Source: Paenibacillus sp. (lineage in GTDB: Bacteria; Bacillota; Bacilli; Paenibacillales; Paenibacillaceae). From it: a DNA stretch of 5,596 bases. Positions 1 to 5,596 of this stretch are shown here, in pieces; position 1 is the first letter of the stretch; each line of letters begins with the position of its first letter. The notes under the pieces were generated by a model. It was not told where the DNA came from. It ran no database searches and was given only the letters and a program-made list of their open reading frames with translations. Where the stretch lies: the NCBI GenBank assembly GCA_029256665.1, contig JAQSXN010000302.1, forward strand, positions 1 to 5,596. Reading direction: 5' to 3'. The translations under genes were made by a program, and so were the position numbers.

Positions 1-161
1 CACAATGTTCAGTAAAATGGTTATCTGGCAAGACAAGGCCTGACTTAGCCGCATTGGGAAGTGTCTTTGGTTCGCGCGCATCATGTCGCTTTTTGTTAGG
101 GAATAACCAAACAAAACATAACATAAAGTAAAACATAATTATCTTTTGTTGCGAAACTATA
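1..161. other. Non-coding upstream region, AT-richer than the genes
   Basis: No gene is supportable here. All three forward frames meet stops (TAA at 13-15, TGA at 41-43, TAA at 128-130), and no ribosome binding site with a following open frame is seen. The first few bases could be the tail of an upstream gene, but the pieces are too short to judge. From about 90 onward the strand becomes markedly A-rich and holds ACATAA three times (116-121, 121-126, 133-138), placed as an upstream activating or UP-like region for the promoter that follows. No convincing terminator hairpin is seen. Confidence 0.6.
113..138 (+). repeat. Direct repeat AAAACATAA upstream of the promoter
   Basis: AAAACATAA occurs at 113-121 and again at 130-138, 17 bases apart start to start, with a further CATAA at 122-126 between them. 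The repeat ends 23 bases before the -35 hexamer. The position and A/T content fit an UP element for RNA polymerase alpha, or a direct-repeat site for an activator. AraC-type response regulators often control sugar transporters of this kind in Paenibacillaceae, but no regulator gene is in the window. The repeat is seen directly; its function is inference, and chance recurrence in A-rich DNA is possible. Confidence 0.35.
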
Positions 162-190
162 TTGACGGTTGTTTGGCTCGGTGTTATGAT
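162..190 (+). promoter_or_regulatory. Sigma-A promoter with extended -10
   Basis: The -35 hexamer TTGACG (162-167) is one base off consensus. It is separated by exactly 17 bases from the -10 hexamer TATGAT (185-190), also one base off consensus. A TG dinucleotide at 182-183, one base before the -10, makes an extended -10 element. Transcription should start near 196-198, giving a leader of about 160 nt before the first gene. This is the only good promoter seen and probably drives all three genes. It looks intrinsically strong, so control by repression, for example at the downstream cre match, makes sense. Confidence 0.8.
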
Positions 191-214
191 GTTAGTGCAG
201 CCGGCTGATACGGC

Positions 215-237
215 CGATTGCCTGGTAGGGGTAACCG
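215..237 (+). other. Small stem-loop in the mRNA leader
   Basis: CGATTGCC (215-222) can pair with GGTAACCG (230-237) around a 7-nt loop, with one A-C mismatch and one G-U pair. It lies about 20 nt into the predicted transcript. The nearest U-run (253-258) is 15 nt beyond the stem, so this is not a classical terminator, and I recognise no known riboswitch. It may be incidental or a 5'-end stabiliser. Confidence 0.25.
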
Positions 238-266
238 ATAACGATTTCAAAATTTTTTAAGGGGGA

Positions 267-281
267 TTGTAAGCGGTTTCT
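267..281 (+). promoter_or_regulatory. Catabolite responsive element (cre) match, CcpA operator
   Basis: The 15 bases TTGTAAGCGGTTTCT satisfy every fixed position of the Bacillus cre consensus WTGNAANCGNWNNCW, with the central CG at 274-275. The site lies about 70 nt downstream of the predicted transcription start and about 75 nt before the first start codon. From such a position CcpA, with phosphorylated HPr, typically represses by blocking the moving polymerase. Glucose repression of this operon is therefore expected. A pathway-specific LacI-family repressor could use a similar site. Confidence 0.65.
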
Positions 282-342
282 AGCGGGTGGTTAGCTTGCG
301 GACAACTTAGAGCGGCTTGCCTTAATTTCTGTTTAATCAATT

Positions 343-350
343 AGGGGAGG
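343..350 (+). promoter_or_regulatory. Strong ribosome binding site of the lipoprotein gene
   Basis: AGGGGAGG ends 7 nt before the ATG at 358, an optimal Bacillus spacing. It supports that ATG over the in-frame ATG three codons later, which would lie 16 nt from the site. Confidence 0.85.
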
Positions 351-357
351 ATTAACT

Positions 358-1719
358 ATGAAAAAAATGAAAGTGCTTACAATGATGTTGTTAGCTTGCT
401 CGCTGGTCGTTACGGCTTGCAGCGGAGGGAACGGGGGAGGCTCCGGCAACGCAACTAACGCTCCTTCGGCCGAGGCCAGTCCGGCCGCCACGAAAGCGCC
501 CGAAGCGGAGCCTACCGCGGAGCCCATCGATCTTGGGGGACGGACGATTCGCATCGCGGCATGGTGGGACGACAAGCCCAAAGGCGAGACGGCGGGAGAG
601 ATCGCGCGGCTCGACAAGATGGCGGAGCTGGAGAAGGCCTACAATTTCAAATTCGAATTCATAAACATACCATTCGAAGAGTACATGGATAAGTTCACGA
701 CGACGGTGCTTGCCGGCGAACCGTTCGCGGACGTGGCGATCATGGAATTCAAACGCGCGATCGTGCCCGTCAAGTCGGGACTGGTGCTCCCGCTTAGCGA
801 ATTCACGGTGCCGGGCAACGACATCAACAACGAGCAGAAGCTCGTGACCAAGCTGCCCGCGCTCGGCGGGGACGAATACGCGTTCGGCCCGCCGTCCGTA
901 TCGGTCGTAGGACTTCACTATAACCGCGACTTGTTCAAGCGCCTTGGCCTCGAGGATCCTCAGGATCTCTACAAGAACGGTCAATGGACATGGGAGAAAT
1001 TCCTTGAGCTCGCCAAGGAAGCGACGCGGGACACGGACAACGACGGCAAAATCGATTCCTTCGGCCTCTCCGGATGGCCCGCGGACATGGCCCGCCACTT
1101 CGGCGCTTCGAACGGCGTAACGTTCGTCAACGACGCGACGCTGGCCGACCAGGCCGGCGATCCCAAGATGATCGAGACGTTGGAGTTCGTCAACCGCCTT
1201 GTCAACGTGGAGAACATCCTGAAGGTCAAGACGGGCAACAAAATGGACTGGAACGAAACGAATACGTTCAAGGACGGCGATGTGGCCATGTCGATCCAAT
1301 ACGACTGGAACGTTGGCGACTTAACGTTCGAAGCCGGCGTCGTGCCGATTCCGAAAGGCCCTCAGAGCGACGGGCAGCATACGTACGCCAACACCGCGCT
1401 TAACGGCTGGTTCATTCCGAAGGGCGTCAAGGATCCGCAGATCGTTTACCACATTTTCGAGGAAATGCGCAACGTGCCGCCGACCGAAGAATACCTCGGC
1501 CAAGACTGGCTGGAGGCGCGGTATAAAACGGAAGCCGACATCCAGATGGCGATCGAGCACGTGAACGGCACGGGGATGATCTCCGTCGAGGAAGGCATCC
1601 CGGATTATCCGTTCTTCGGCATTATGGACGATATCATCGTCAACAACCAATCCGTGACGGCGACGATCGAGAAATTCAAGCAGCAGGGAGCCGACTCCCT
1701 CGCCAAGCTCGGCCAATAA
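358..1719 (+). CDS. Sugar ABC transporter substrate-binding lipoprotein (family 1, MalE-like)
   Basis: This 453-residue extracytoplasmic binding protein captures a sugar or oligosaccharide outside the membrane and delivers it to the permease complex. A type II signal peptide with a KKMK n-region and hydrophobic core ends in a lipobox, VTA|C, making Cys21 the lipidated residue. A low-complexity Gly/Ser/Asn then Ala/Pro/Glu spacer (about 22-57) follows. The mature domain begins with GRTIRIAAWW (61-70). Family-typical features are a LAGEPFADVAIM stretch near 118-129, FKDGDVAM (304-311) and VVPIPKGP (328-335). D225, D227, D229 and D233 lie in a DxDxDGxxD loop that resembles a calcium-binding loop. 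Cys21 is the only cysteine of the mature protein. Length is normal for the family. The gene is first in the operon, next to the promoter, consistent with high expression. The family call is firm; the substrate cannot be told. Confidence 0.93.
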   Translation: MKKMKVLTMMLLACSLVVTACSGGNGGGSGNATNAPSAEASPAATKAPEAEPTAEPIDLGGRTIRIAAWWDDKPKGETAGEIARLDKMAELEKAYNFKFEFINIPFEEYMDKFTTTVLAGEPFADVAIMEFKRAIVPVKSGLVLPLSEFTVPGNDINNEQKLVTKLPALGGDEYAFGPPSVSVVGLHYNRDLFKRLGLEDPQDLYKNGQWTWEKFLELAKEATRDTDNDGKIDSFGLSGWPADMARHFGASNGVTFVNDATLADQAGDPKMIETLEFVNRLVNVENILKVKTGNKMDWNETNTFKDGDVAMSIQYDWNVGDLTFEAGVVPIPKGPQSDGQHTYANTALNGWFIPKGVKDPQIVYHIFEEMRNVPPTEEYLGQDWLEARYKTEADIQMAIEHVNGTGMISVEEGIPDYPFFGIMDDIIVNNQSVTATIEKFKQQGADSLAKLGQ

Positions 1720-1750
1720 AATCCGCAACCATTGCAGCAGCAAGTTTCAT

Positions 1751-1814
1751 AAAGGCGACAAGGCAGCAAGGCAGGATGGAGGTGCGCCGCAATCCGGCGC
1801 GCCTCTCGCCTTTT
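1751..1814 (+). terminator. Intercistronic hairpin: partial terminator or mRNA-stabilising structure
   Basis: GAGGTGCGCCG (1779-1789) pairs with CGGCGCGCCTC (1795-1805) through 11 bp, one of them G-U, around the loop CAATC. Directly continuing the 3' arm, TCGCCTTT (1806-1813) is the exact complement of AAAGGCGA (1751-1758). An outer 8-bp helix can therefore stack on the inner one, leaving a 20-nt bulge on the 5' side that holds a tandem CAAGGCAG (1759-1766, 1767-1774). A modest U-rich tract, TTTTCTTT (1811-1818), follows, partly consumed by the outer helix. Because the next gene in the same direction has no visible promoter, a leaky terminator or 3'-end protector favouring the upstream lipoprotein is more likely than full termination. 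Strand and structure are clear; the role is inferred. Confidence 0.7.
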
Positions 1815-1832
1815 CTTTGGCATCAAATCAAC

Positions 1833-1840
1833 AAGGAGGG
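1833..1840 (+). promoter_or_regulatory. Ribosome binding site that fixes a TTG start
   Basis: AAGGAGGG lies 6 nt before the TTG at 1847. The open frame extends upstream to another TTG at 1817, but that codon sits in the T-rich tail of the hairpin with no Shine-Dalgarno sequence, and this ribosome site would then fall inside the gene. Translation therefore very probably begins at 1847. Confidence 0.85.
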
Positions 1841-1846
1841 CTGACA

Positions 1847-4822
1847 TTGCGTACGAAACAACTGGCAAGAGGAACGCTGCTTGCCGCGCTCTGCATCTCG
1901 CTGGCCGCCGGCTTGCCGGGTCCCGTATCCTTGACGTCGGCCGAAGGGGAGCCGGAAGCAGGACGGGCAGATGCGGCAAACGGCGCATTAAACGAATCAA
2001 GCTCCAGCAACGACACGCGCGGCATCGATTACGCGCAATACTTATTGCGGCACGAGGGCGCCGCTTCGCCGCGGAGAGACATCGTCGTGGATGCCGCCGA
2101 CTACGCATCCGTACAAGGAACCGGTTTCGAAAGGCGAAGCGGTTTCGAGGGAGCGGAGGGCGAGGTCCTCGTGACCGGCGAGCAGGGGCAGGTCGAATGG
2201 GAAATCCAGGTTCCGGAATCGGGACTCTATCATATGTCCGTTCTTTATTATCCCATCGCAGGCAAGAGCTCCGGCATCGAACGCGCGCTGCTCATCGACG
2301 GAGAGGTGCCATTCGAGGAAGCCGCGTACCTGCAATTCGACCGAATCTGGGACAACGAGCTGGCAGCGGTCGAGCAGGACAATCGGGGCAACGATCTTCG
2401 CCCTCGGCAGGTCGAGCGTCCGGAGTGGCGGGAGTCGCTCCTGAAGGATGTCGAAGGCTATTACGCCGAGCCGTTCCTATTCCACTTCGAGGCGGGCAAG
2501 CATACGATTGCGTTCGTATCGGAGCGGGAGCCGATGGTCATCAAGCAGCTTAAGCTGTTCAGGCAAGAGCCTGCGCCGGCTTACGAAGAAGCGATTGAAG
2601 CCTACCGGGAGGCGGGCGCCGAGGAAACGGAGGACATCCTGCTCACGGTACAAGGCGAGCAAGCGACGGCCAAGTCGTCGCCGACCCTCTATCCGCAGAC
2701 GGAGAGATCCAGTCCCGCCGTCGAGCCGTACAGCTCTTCCAAGACGAAGGTCAATACGATCGGCGGGTACAATTGGCGGGTGCCGGGGCAATGGATCGAA
2801 TGGAAAATCGACGTGCCCGAGACGGGCCTGTACAAGATCGCGTTCAAATCGCAGCAAAACTTCGTGCGGGGCATCTACTCCACGCGCCGCCTGACGATCG
2901 ACGGGCAATTGCCGTTCAAGGAGATGGAGCTGGTTCCGTTCCGCTACAAGAGCGGTTACCGCATGGATGTAATGGGCGGGGACGATCCTTACCTGTATTA
3001 CCTGGAGAAGGGGGAGCGGACGATCCGGCTGGAGACGACGCTCGGCGAGTTCGCGCCTCTCATCCGCGAGGTGGAGGACAGCCTGTTCAACCTCAATGCC
3101 ATGTACCGCAAAATATTAATGATTACCGGCGCGGCGCCGGATCAGTTCCGCGATTACCGCGTGGAGCAGCAAATTCCGGATTTGCTGGAAACGTTCCGTT
3201 CGGAGAGCGATCGCCTGAAGGGCATCAGCAAGGAGCTGCGCCGCCTGTCGGGCGGAAGCGGCGACGCGGAGGCGCTGCTTAAGACGATGTCCGTGCAGCT
3301 GGACGAAATGATCGACGAGCCCTATACGATACCGAGAAGGCTCGGCTCCTACAAGTCGAATACGGGCGGGCTCGGCACCTGGCTGCTGCGCACGCGAGAG
3401 ATGCCGCTGGAGATCGACGAGCTGTACGTCGCGTCGCCGGGCAAGAAGCTGCCTGGGACGGGCTCGGGGTTCTTCAGCCAACTGAAGCATGAGACGAAGA
3501 CCTTCGTGAACTCTTTCATCATCGATTATAACCAGATCGGCAACGTGGCGGAGGATAAAGATGCCAAGACGGTAACGGTATGGATCGGCAGCGGACGAGA
3601 CCAGGCCAATACGCTGAAGGCGATGATCGACGAGACGTTCACGCCGGAGACGGGCATCAACGTCAATCTGAAGCTGGTGCAGATGAATACGCTGCTGCCG
3701 GCGACGCTGGCGGGTCAAGGTCCGGACGTGGCGATGCAGATCGGCAACGATATTCCGGTCAACTACGCGATGCGCGGCGCCGCGGCCGACTTAAGCGGCT
3801 TCCCCGACTTCGAAGCCGTAATGGACCGGTTCCGCCCGAGCGCCGTCGTGCCATACCGGTACGAGGAGGGCGTATACGCCCTGCCGGAGACGCAGACGTT
3901 CAATATGATGTTCTACCGCAAGGACGTGTTAGCCGAGCTGGGCTTGTCCGTGCCCGAGACATGGGACGACGTGGCGGATCTCTTTGCGGTGCTGAACAAA
4001 CATCATATGGAATTCGGACTCCCTTTGGTGCTGCAGCCGCAATACCCAGGGGAAAACATTCCGCCGAACTCTCTGTTTGCGGCGCTCTTGATGCAGAACG
4101 GCGGCGAGTTCTACCGGGACGGGGGCAAGGAGTCCGATCTGGATTCGCGGGTAGGCATCGAGACGTTCAAGACATGGACGGAATTCTACACCGACTACAA
4201 GCTGGAGCGGGAATTCGACTTCCCCAACCGGTTCCGGACGGGACAGATGCCGATCGGCATCGCCGACTACACGACGTACAACCAGTTGACCGTGTTCGCG
4301 CCGGAAATTCGCGGGCTGTGGGGCTTCGTGCCGATCCCCGGCACCGAGCAAGCGGATGGCAGCGTGCGGCGCGACGTGCCGAGCGGCGGCAGCGCGACGA
4401 TCATGCTGGACGACGCCGAGAATAAGGACGCGGCGTGGTCGTTCATGAAGTGGTGGACGAGCGACGACATTCAGACGATGTTCGGACGCGAGATGGAGAG
4501 CTTGATGGGCGCGGCCGCGCGTTATCCGACCGCCAACATCAACGCGCTGGACAGCTTGCCGTGGCCGGTTGACGACTATGAGCAGCTGAAGGAGCAATTT
4601 CAATCCGTGCGCGGCATACCGGAAGTTCCGGGCGGTTATTTCACGGGACGGCATTTGCTCAACGCCTTCTACAGCGTCGTGGTGAACAGCGCCGATCAGA
4701 AGGCGATGGGCATTACGATCAAGGGCGATAAGGCCGAGCCGCGGGAGACGATCGTGGAATACGTGCAATACATGCAGGAAGAGATCCGCAACAAGCGGAT
4801 GGAATTCGGTCTCGAACCGTGA
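1847..4822 (+). CDS. Giant exported solute-binding protein with tandem carbohydrate-binding-like modules
   Basis: This 991-residue protein is about twice the usual size of a binding protein. Residues 1-32 form a signal peptide (RTK n-region, hydrophobic 10-23) with likely cleavage after TSA32. Cys16 lies inside the hydrophobic core with Leu before it, so there is no lipobox, and the mature protein has no cysteine. Two related beta-sandwich-like modules follow, about 75-240 and 260-402. Both contain a Trp in an EWEI/EWKI strand (W118, W319), a VPE(S/T)GLY turn (122-128, 323-329) and an IDG(E/Q)(V/L)PF strand (150-155, 351-356). A charged helical region (about 403-565) leads to a family-1 solute-binding domain (about 573-965). 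That domain starts at KTVTVWIGSGRDQA and includes GQGPDVAMQI, GVYALPETQTFNMMFYRKD, RTGQMPIGIADY and FVPIPGT. TTG start chosen from its ribosome site. The role is probably extracytoplasmic sugar binding for the adjacent permease, with the N-terminal modules binding a glycan or cell wall; specificity is unknown. Confidence 0.85.
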   Translation: MRTKQLARGTLLAALCISLAAGLPGPVSLTSAEGEPEAGRADAANGALNESSSSNDTRGIDYAQYLLRHEGAASPRRDIVVDAADYASVQGTGFERRSGFEGAEGEVLVTGEQGQVEWEIQVPESGLYHMSVLYYPIAGKSSGIERALLIDGEVPFEEAAYLQFDRIWDNELAAVEQDNRGNDLRPRQVERPEWRESLLKDVEGYYAEPFLFHFEAGKHTIAFVSEREPMVIKQLKLFRQEPAPAYEEAIEAYREAGAEETEDILLTVQGEQATAKSSPTLYPQTERSSPAVEPYSSSKTKVNTIGGYNWRVPGQWIEWKIDVPETGLYKIAFKSQQNFVRGIYSTRRLTIDGQLPFKEMELVPFRYKSGYRMDVMGGDDPYLYYLEKGERTIRLETTLGEFAPLIREVEDSLFNLNAMYRKILMITGAAPDQFRDYRVEQQIPDLLETFRSESDRLKGISKELRRLSGGSGDAEALLKTMSVQLDEMIDEPYTIPRRLGSYKSNTGGLGTWLLRTREMPLEIDELYVASPGKKLPGTGSGFFSQLKHETKTFVNSFIIDYNQIGNVAEDKDAKTVTVWIGSGRDQANTLKAMIDETFTPETGINVNLKLVQMNTLLPATLAGQGPDVAMQIGNDIPVNYAMRGAAADLSGFPDFEAVMDRFRPSAVVPYRYEEGVYALPETQTFNMMFYRKDVLAELGLSVPETWDDVADLFAVLNKHHMEFGLPLVLQPQYPGENIPPNSLFAALLMQNGGEFYRDGGKESDLDSRVGIETFKTWTEFYTDYKLEREFDFPNRFRTGQMPIGIADYTTYNQLTVFAPEIRGLWGFVPIPGTEQADGSVRRDVPSGGSATIMLDDAENKDAAWSFMKWWTSDDIQTMFGREMESLMGAAARYPTANINALDSLPWPVDDYEQLKEQFQSVRGIPEVPGGYFTGRHLLNAFYSVVVNSADQKAMGITIKGDKAEPRETIVEYVQYMQEEIRNKRMEFGLEP
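2081..3052 (+). repeat. Internally duplicated beta-sandwich module within the giant protein
   Basis: Two segments of the protein align at a fixed offset of 201 residues over the best-conserved core. EWEIQVPESGLY (117-128) matches EWKIDVPETGLY (318-329), and LLIDGEVPF (148-156... first copy) matches LTIDGQLPF (349-357... second copy). After this core the first copy carries about 29 extra residues, rich in charged residues, before its closing strand (FHFEAGKHTIAF) compared with the second (YYLEKGERTIRL). The layout recalls galactose-binding-like or CBM6/35-like folds, as judged by eye only. The similarity is in protein; the DNA has diverged, so this is an old duplication. Confidence 0.65.
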
Positions 4823-4829
4823 GAGGGGG
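4823..4829 (+). promoter_or_regulatory. Ribosome binding site of the permease gene
   Basis: GAGGGGG starts right after the TGA stop of the giant binding-protein gene (4820-4822). Its spacing favours the GTG at 4836 over the ATG at 4830. The tight stop-to-start arrangement suggests that ribosomes finishing the upstream gene can re-initiate here. Confidence 0.55.
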
Positions 4830-4835
4830 ATGCGC

Positions 4836-5596
4836 GTGTCAGAGCTAACATTGAAGGAAGACGCACCGGCTGGGCCGGGCGCGTCTCCGGCGACGCGTCC
4901 CCCTTCGCGGTGGAGCGTCAAGCTGCAAGAGGCCAGAGCGAACAAACACGCCTACGTGCTGATGGCGCCATTCATGATCCTGTTCGGTTTGTTCACCGTG
5001 CTGCCGGTCGCGATGTCGCTGCTGATCAGCTTTACGTACTTCAACATGCTGGAATTCCCGAAATTCATCGGCTGGCAAAACTATTCGAGGCTGTTCCTGG
5101 AGGACGACATCTTCTTGATCGCCATCAAAAACACGCTTCTGTTCGCCGCGATCACGGGACCGCTCAGTTATATGGCCTGTTTTATTTTCGCCTGGATCAT
5201 CAACGACATGAGACCCAAGGTGCGCGCGTTCATGACGCTGGTGTTCTACGCGCCGTCGATATCGGGCAACGTGTTTTTTATCTGGCAAATGATATTCTCC
5301 GGGGACCGCTACGGCATCGCCAACGGCTTCCTCATCCGCTGGGGCTTCATCCTGGAGCCGATCCAGTGGTTGAAGACGGAATTGTACATTCTCGCCATCA
5401 TCATTCTCGTGCAGCTGTGGCTTAGTCTCGGAACCGGTTTTCTCGCTTTTATCGCCGGTCTGCAGACGGTCGACAAGACGCTGTACGAGGCCGGGGCGGT
5501 GGACGGAATCAAAAACAGATGGCAGGAGCTGTGGTATATTACGCTGCCGTCCATGAAGCCGCAGCTCATGTTCGGCGCGGTCATCCAGCTTACGAC
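4836..5596 (+). CDS. Carbohydrate ABC transporter permease, MalF/UgpA type (3' truncated by window)
   Basis: The first 253 codons of a CUT1-family membrane permease are present; roughly 50 residues should be missing. A hydrophilic Pro/Ala/Ser-rich N-terminus (1-37) precedes hydrophobic segments at about 39-66, 97-122, 131-153 and 183-208. FIGWQNYSRLF (77-87) matches the loop typical of this subfamily. The EAA loop that docks the ATPase spans about 217-238, with YEAGAVDG (217-224) and ITLP (235-238) clearly seen. A further segment begins near 243. GTG at 4836 is preferred because GAGG (4823-4826), overlapping the upstream stop, lies 9 nt before it; the in-frame ATG at 4830 is only 3 nt from GAGG, though it cannot be excluded. 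The short 13-nt gap to the previous gene implies co-transcription and possible translational coupling. It should form a heterodimer with a second permease encoded beyond the window. Confidence 0.92.
   Translation, partial: MSELTLKEDAPAGPGASPATRPPSRWSVKLQEARANKHAYVLMAPFMILFGLFTVLPVAMSLLISFTYFNMLEFPKFIGWQNYSRLFLEDDIFLIAIKNTLLFAAITGPLSYMACFIFAWIINDMRPKVRAFMTLVFYAPSISGNVFFIWQMIFSGDRYGIANGFLIRWGFILEPIQWLKTELYILAIIILVQLWLSLGTGFLAFIAGLQTVDKTLYEAGAVDGIKNRWQELWYITLPSMKPQLMFGAVIQLT

Noticed and set aside
1..43. Possible C-terminal tail of an upstream gene (stops at 13-15 or 41-43)
   Set aside because: Only 4 to 13 codons are visible, which is too little to choose a frame or recognise a product.
75..97. 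Possible terminator of an upstream gene (GCG...CGC followed by TTTTTG)
   Set aside because: The stem is only three pairs with a 10-nt loop, too weak for an intrinsic terminator.
93..110. Imperfect palindrome TTGTTA-GGGAA-TAACCAA as an operator
   Set aside because: One arm has an extra C and the match is short; with no regulator in the window I could not separate it from chance.
391..1299. 302-codon open frame on the minus strand inside the lipoprotein gene
   Set aside because: It lies wholly opposite a gene with clear family motifs, has an Arg/His/Val-rich composition typical of antisense readings of GC-rich codons, and lacks any recognisable domain.
1817..1846. Mutant or alternative long start of the giant protein
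   Set aside because: No ribosome site precedes TTG 1817, and the ten extra residues would push polar residues ahead of the signal peptide.
3580..4425. 281-codon forward open frame overlapping the solute-binding domain of the giant gene
   Set aside because: The Arg/Gly-rich translation has no family motif, while the main frame carries continuous binding-protein motifs. No ribosome site supports it.
3929..4945. 338-codon open frame on the minus strand across the end of the giant gene and the start of the permease
   Set aside because: It spans two well-supported forward genes and their junction, and its Arg/His-rich translation shows no motif. It is a by-product of G/C-biased third positions.
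4910..5425. 171-codon forward open frame overlapping the permease
   Set aside because: The permease frame shows membrane segments and an EAA loop over the same bases; this frame does not.
1..5596. CRISPR array, tRNA or rRNA gene, insertion sequence, or phage element
   Set aside because: No regular spaced repeats, cloverleaf sequence, transposase motif or terminal inverted repeats were seen on either strand.

Overview
The window looks like part of a carbohydrate-uptake operon from a GC-rich, Gram-positive, spore-former-type bacterium, most likely a member of the Paenibacillaceae (Paenibacillus or Cohnella-like). The grounds are strong Bacillus-type Shine-Dalgarno sequences, TTG and GTG starts, a sigma-A promoter, a CcpA-type cre match, a lipoprotein signal peptide, and a CUT1-type sugar ABC transporter with no ATPase gene in view. 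The genus is inferred from style and gene content; no marker gene is present.

Bases 1-357 are an AT-richer non-coding control region. It holds a near-consensus extended -10 promoter (162-190) preceded by an A/T-rich tract with repeated ACATAA units, a leader of about 160 nt with a small stem-loop, an exact match to the cre consensus (267-281), and a strong ribosome binding site. Bases 358-1719 encode a 453-residue lipid-anchored sugar-binding protein of the MalE-like class. The 127-nt gap after it (1720-1846) carries a strong two-part RNA hairpin. Bases 1847-4822 encode a 991-residue exported protein that joins two related beta-sandwich, carbohydrate-binding-like modules, a helical linker and a complete family-1 solute-binding domain at the C-terminus. 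From 4836 to the window edge runs the first 253 codons of an inner-membrane permease of the MalF/UgpA type, cut off at the end of its EAA loop.

All three genes read rightward and probably share the promoter at 162-190. A likely scheme is that the small lipoprotein delivers a sugar to the permease, while the giant protein adds polymer or wall binding, or a second ligand specificity. The hairpin after gene 1 would keep the lipoprotein more abundant than the products downstream. The second permease and any other partners lie beyond the window. An ATPase may be shared from elsewhere, as is usual for CUT1 systems in Firmicutes. The substrate cannot be read from the sequence. The most unusual element is the giant binding protein placed beside a normal one in the same operon.
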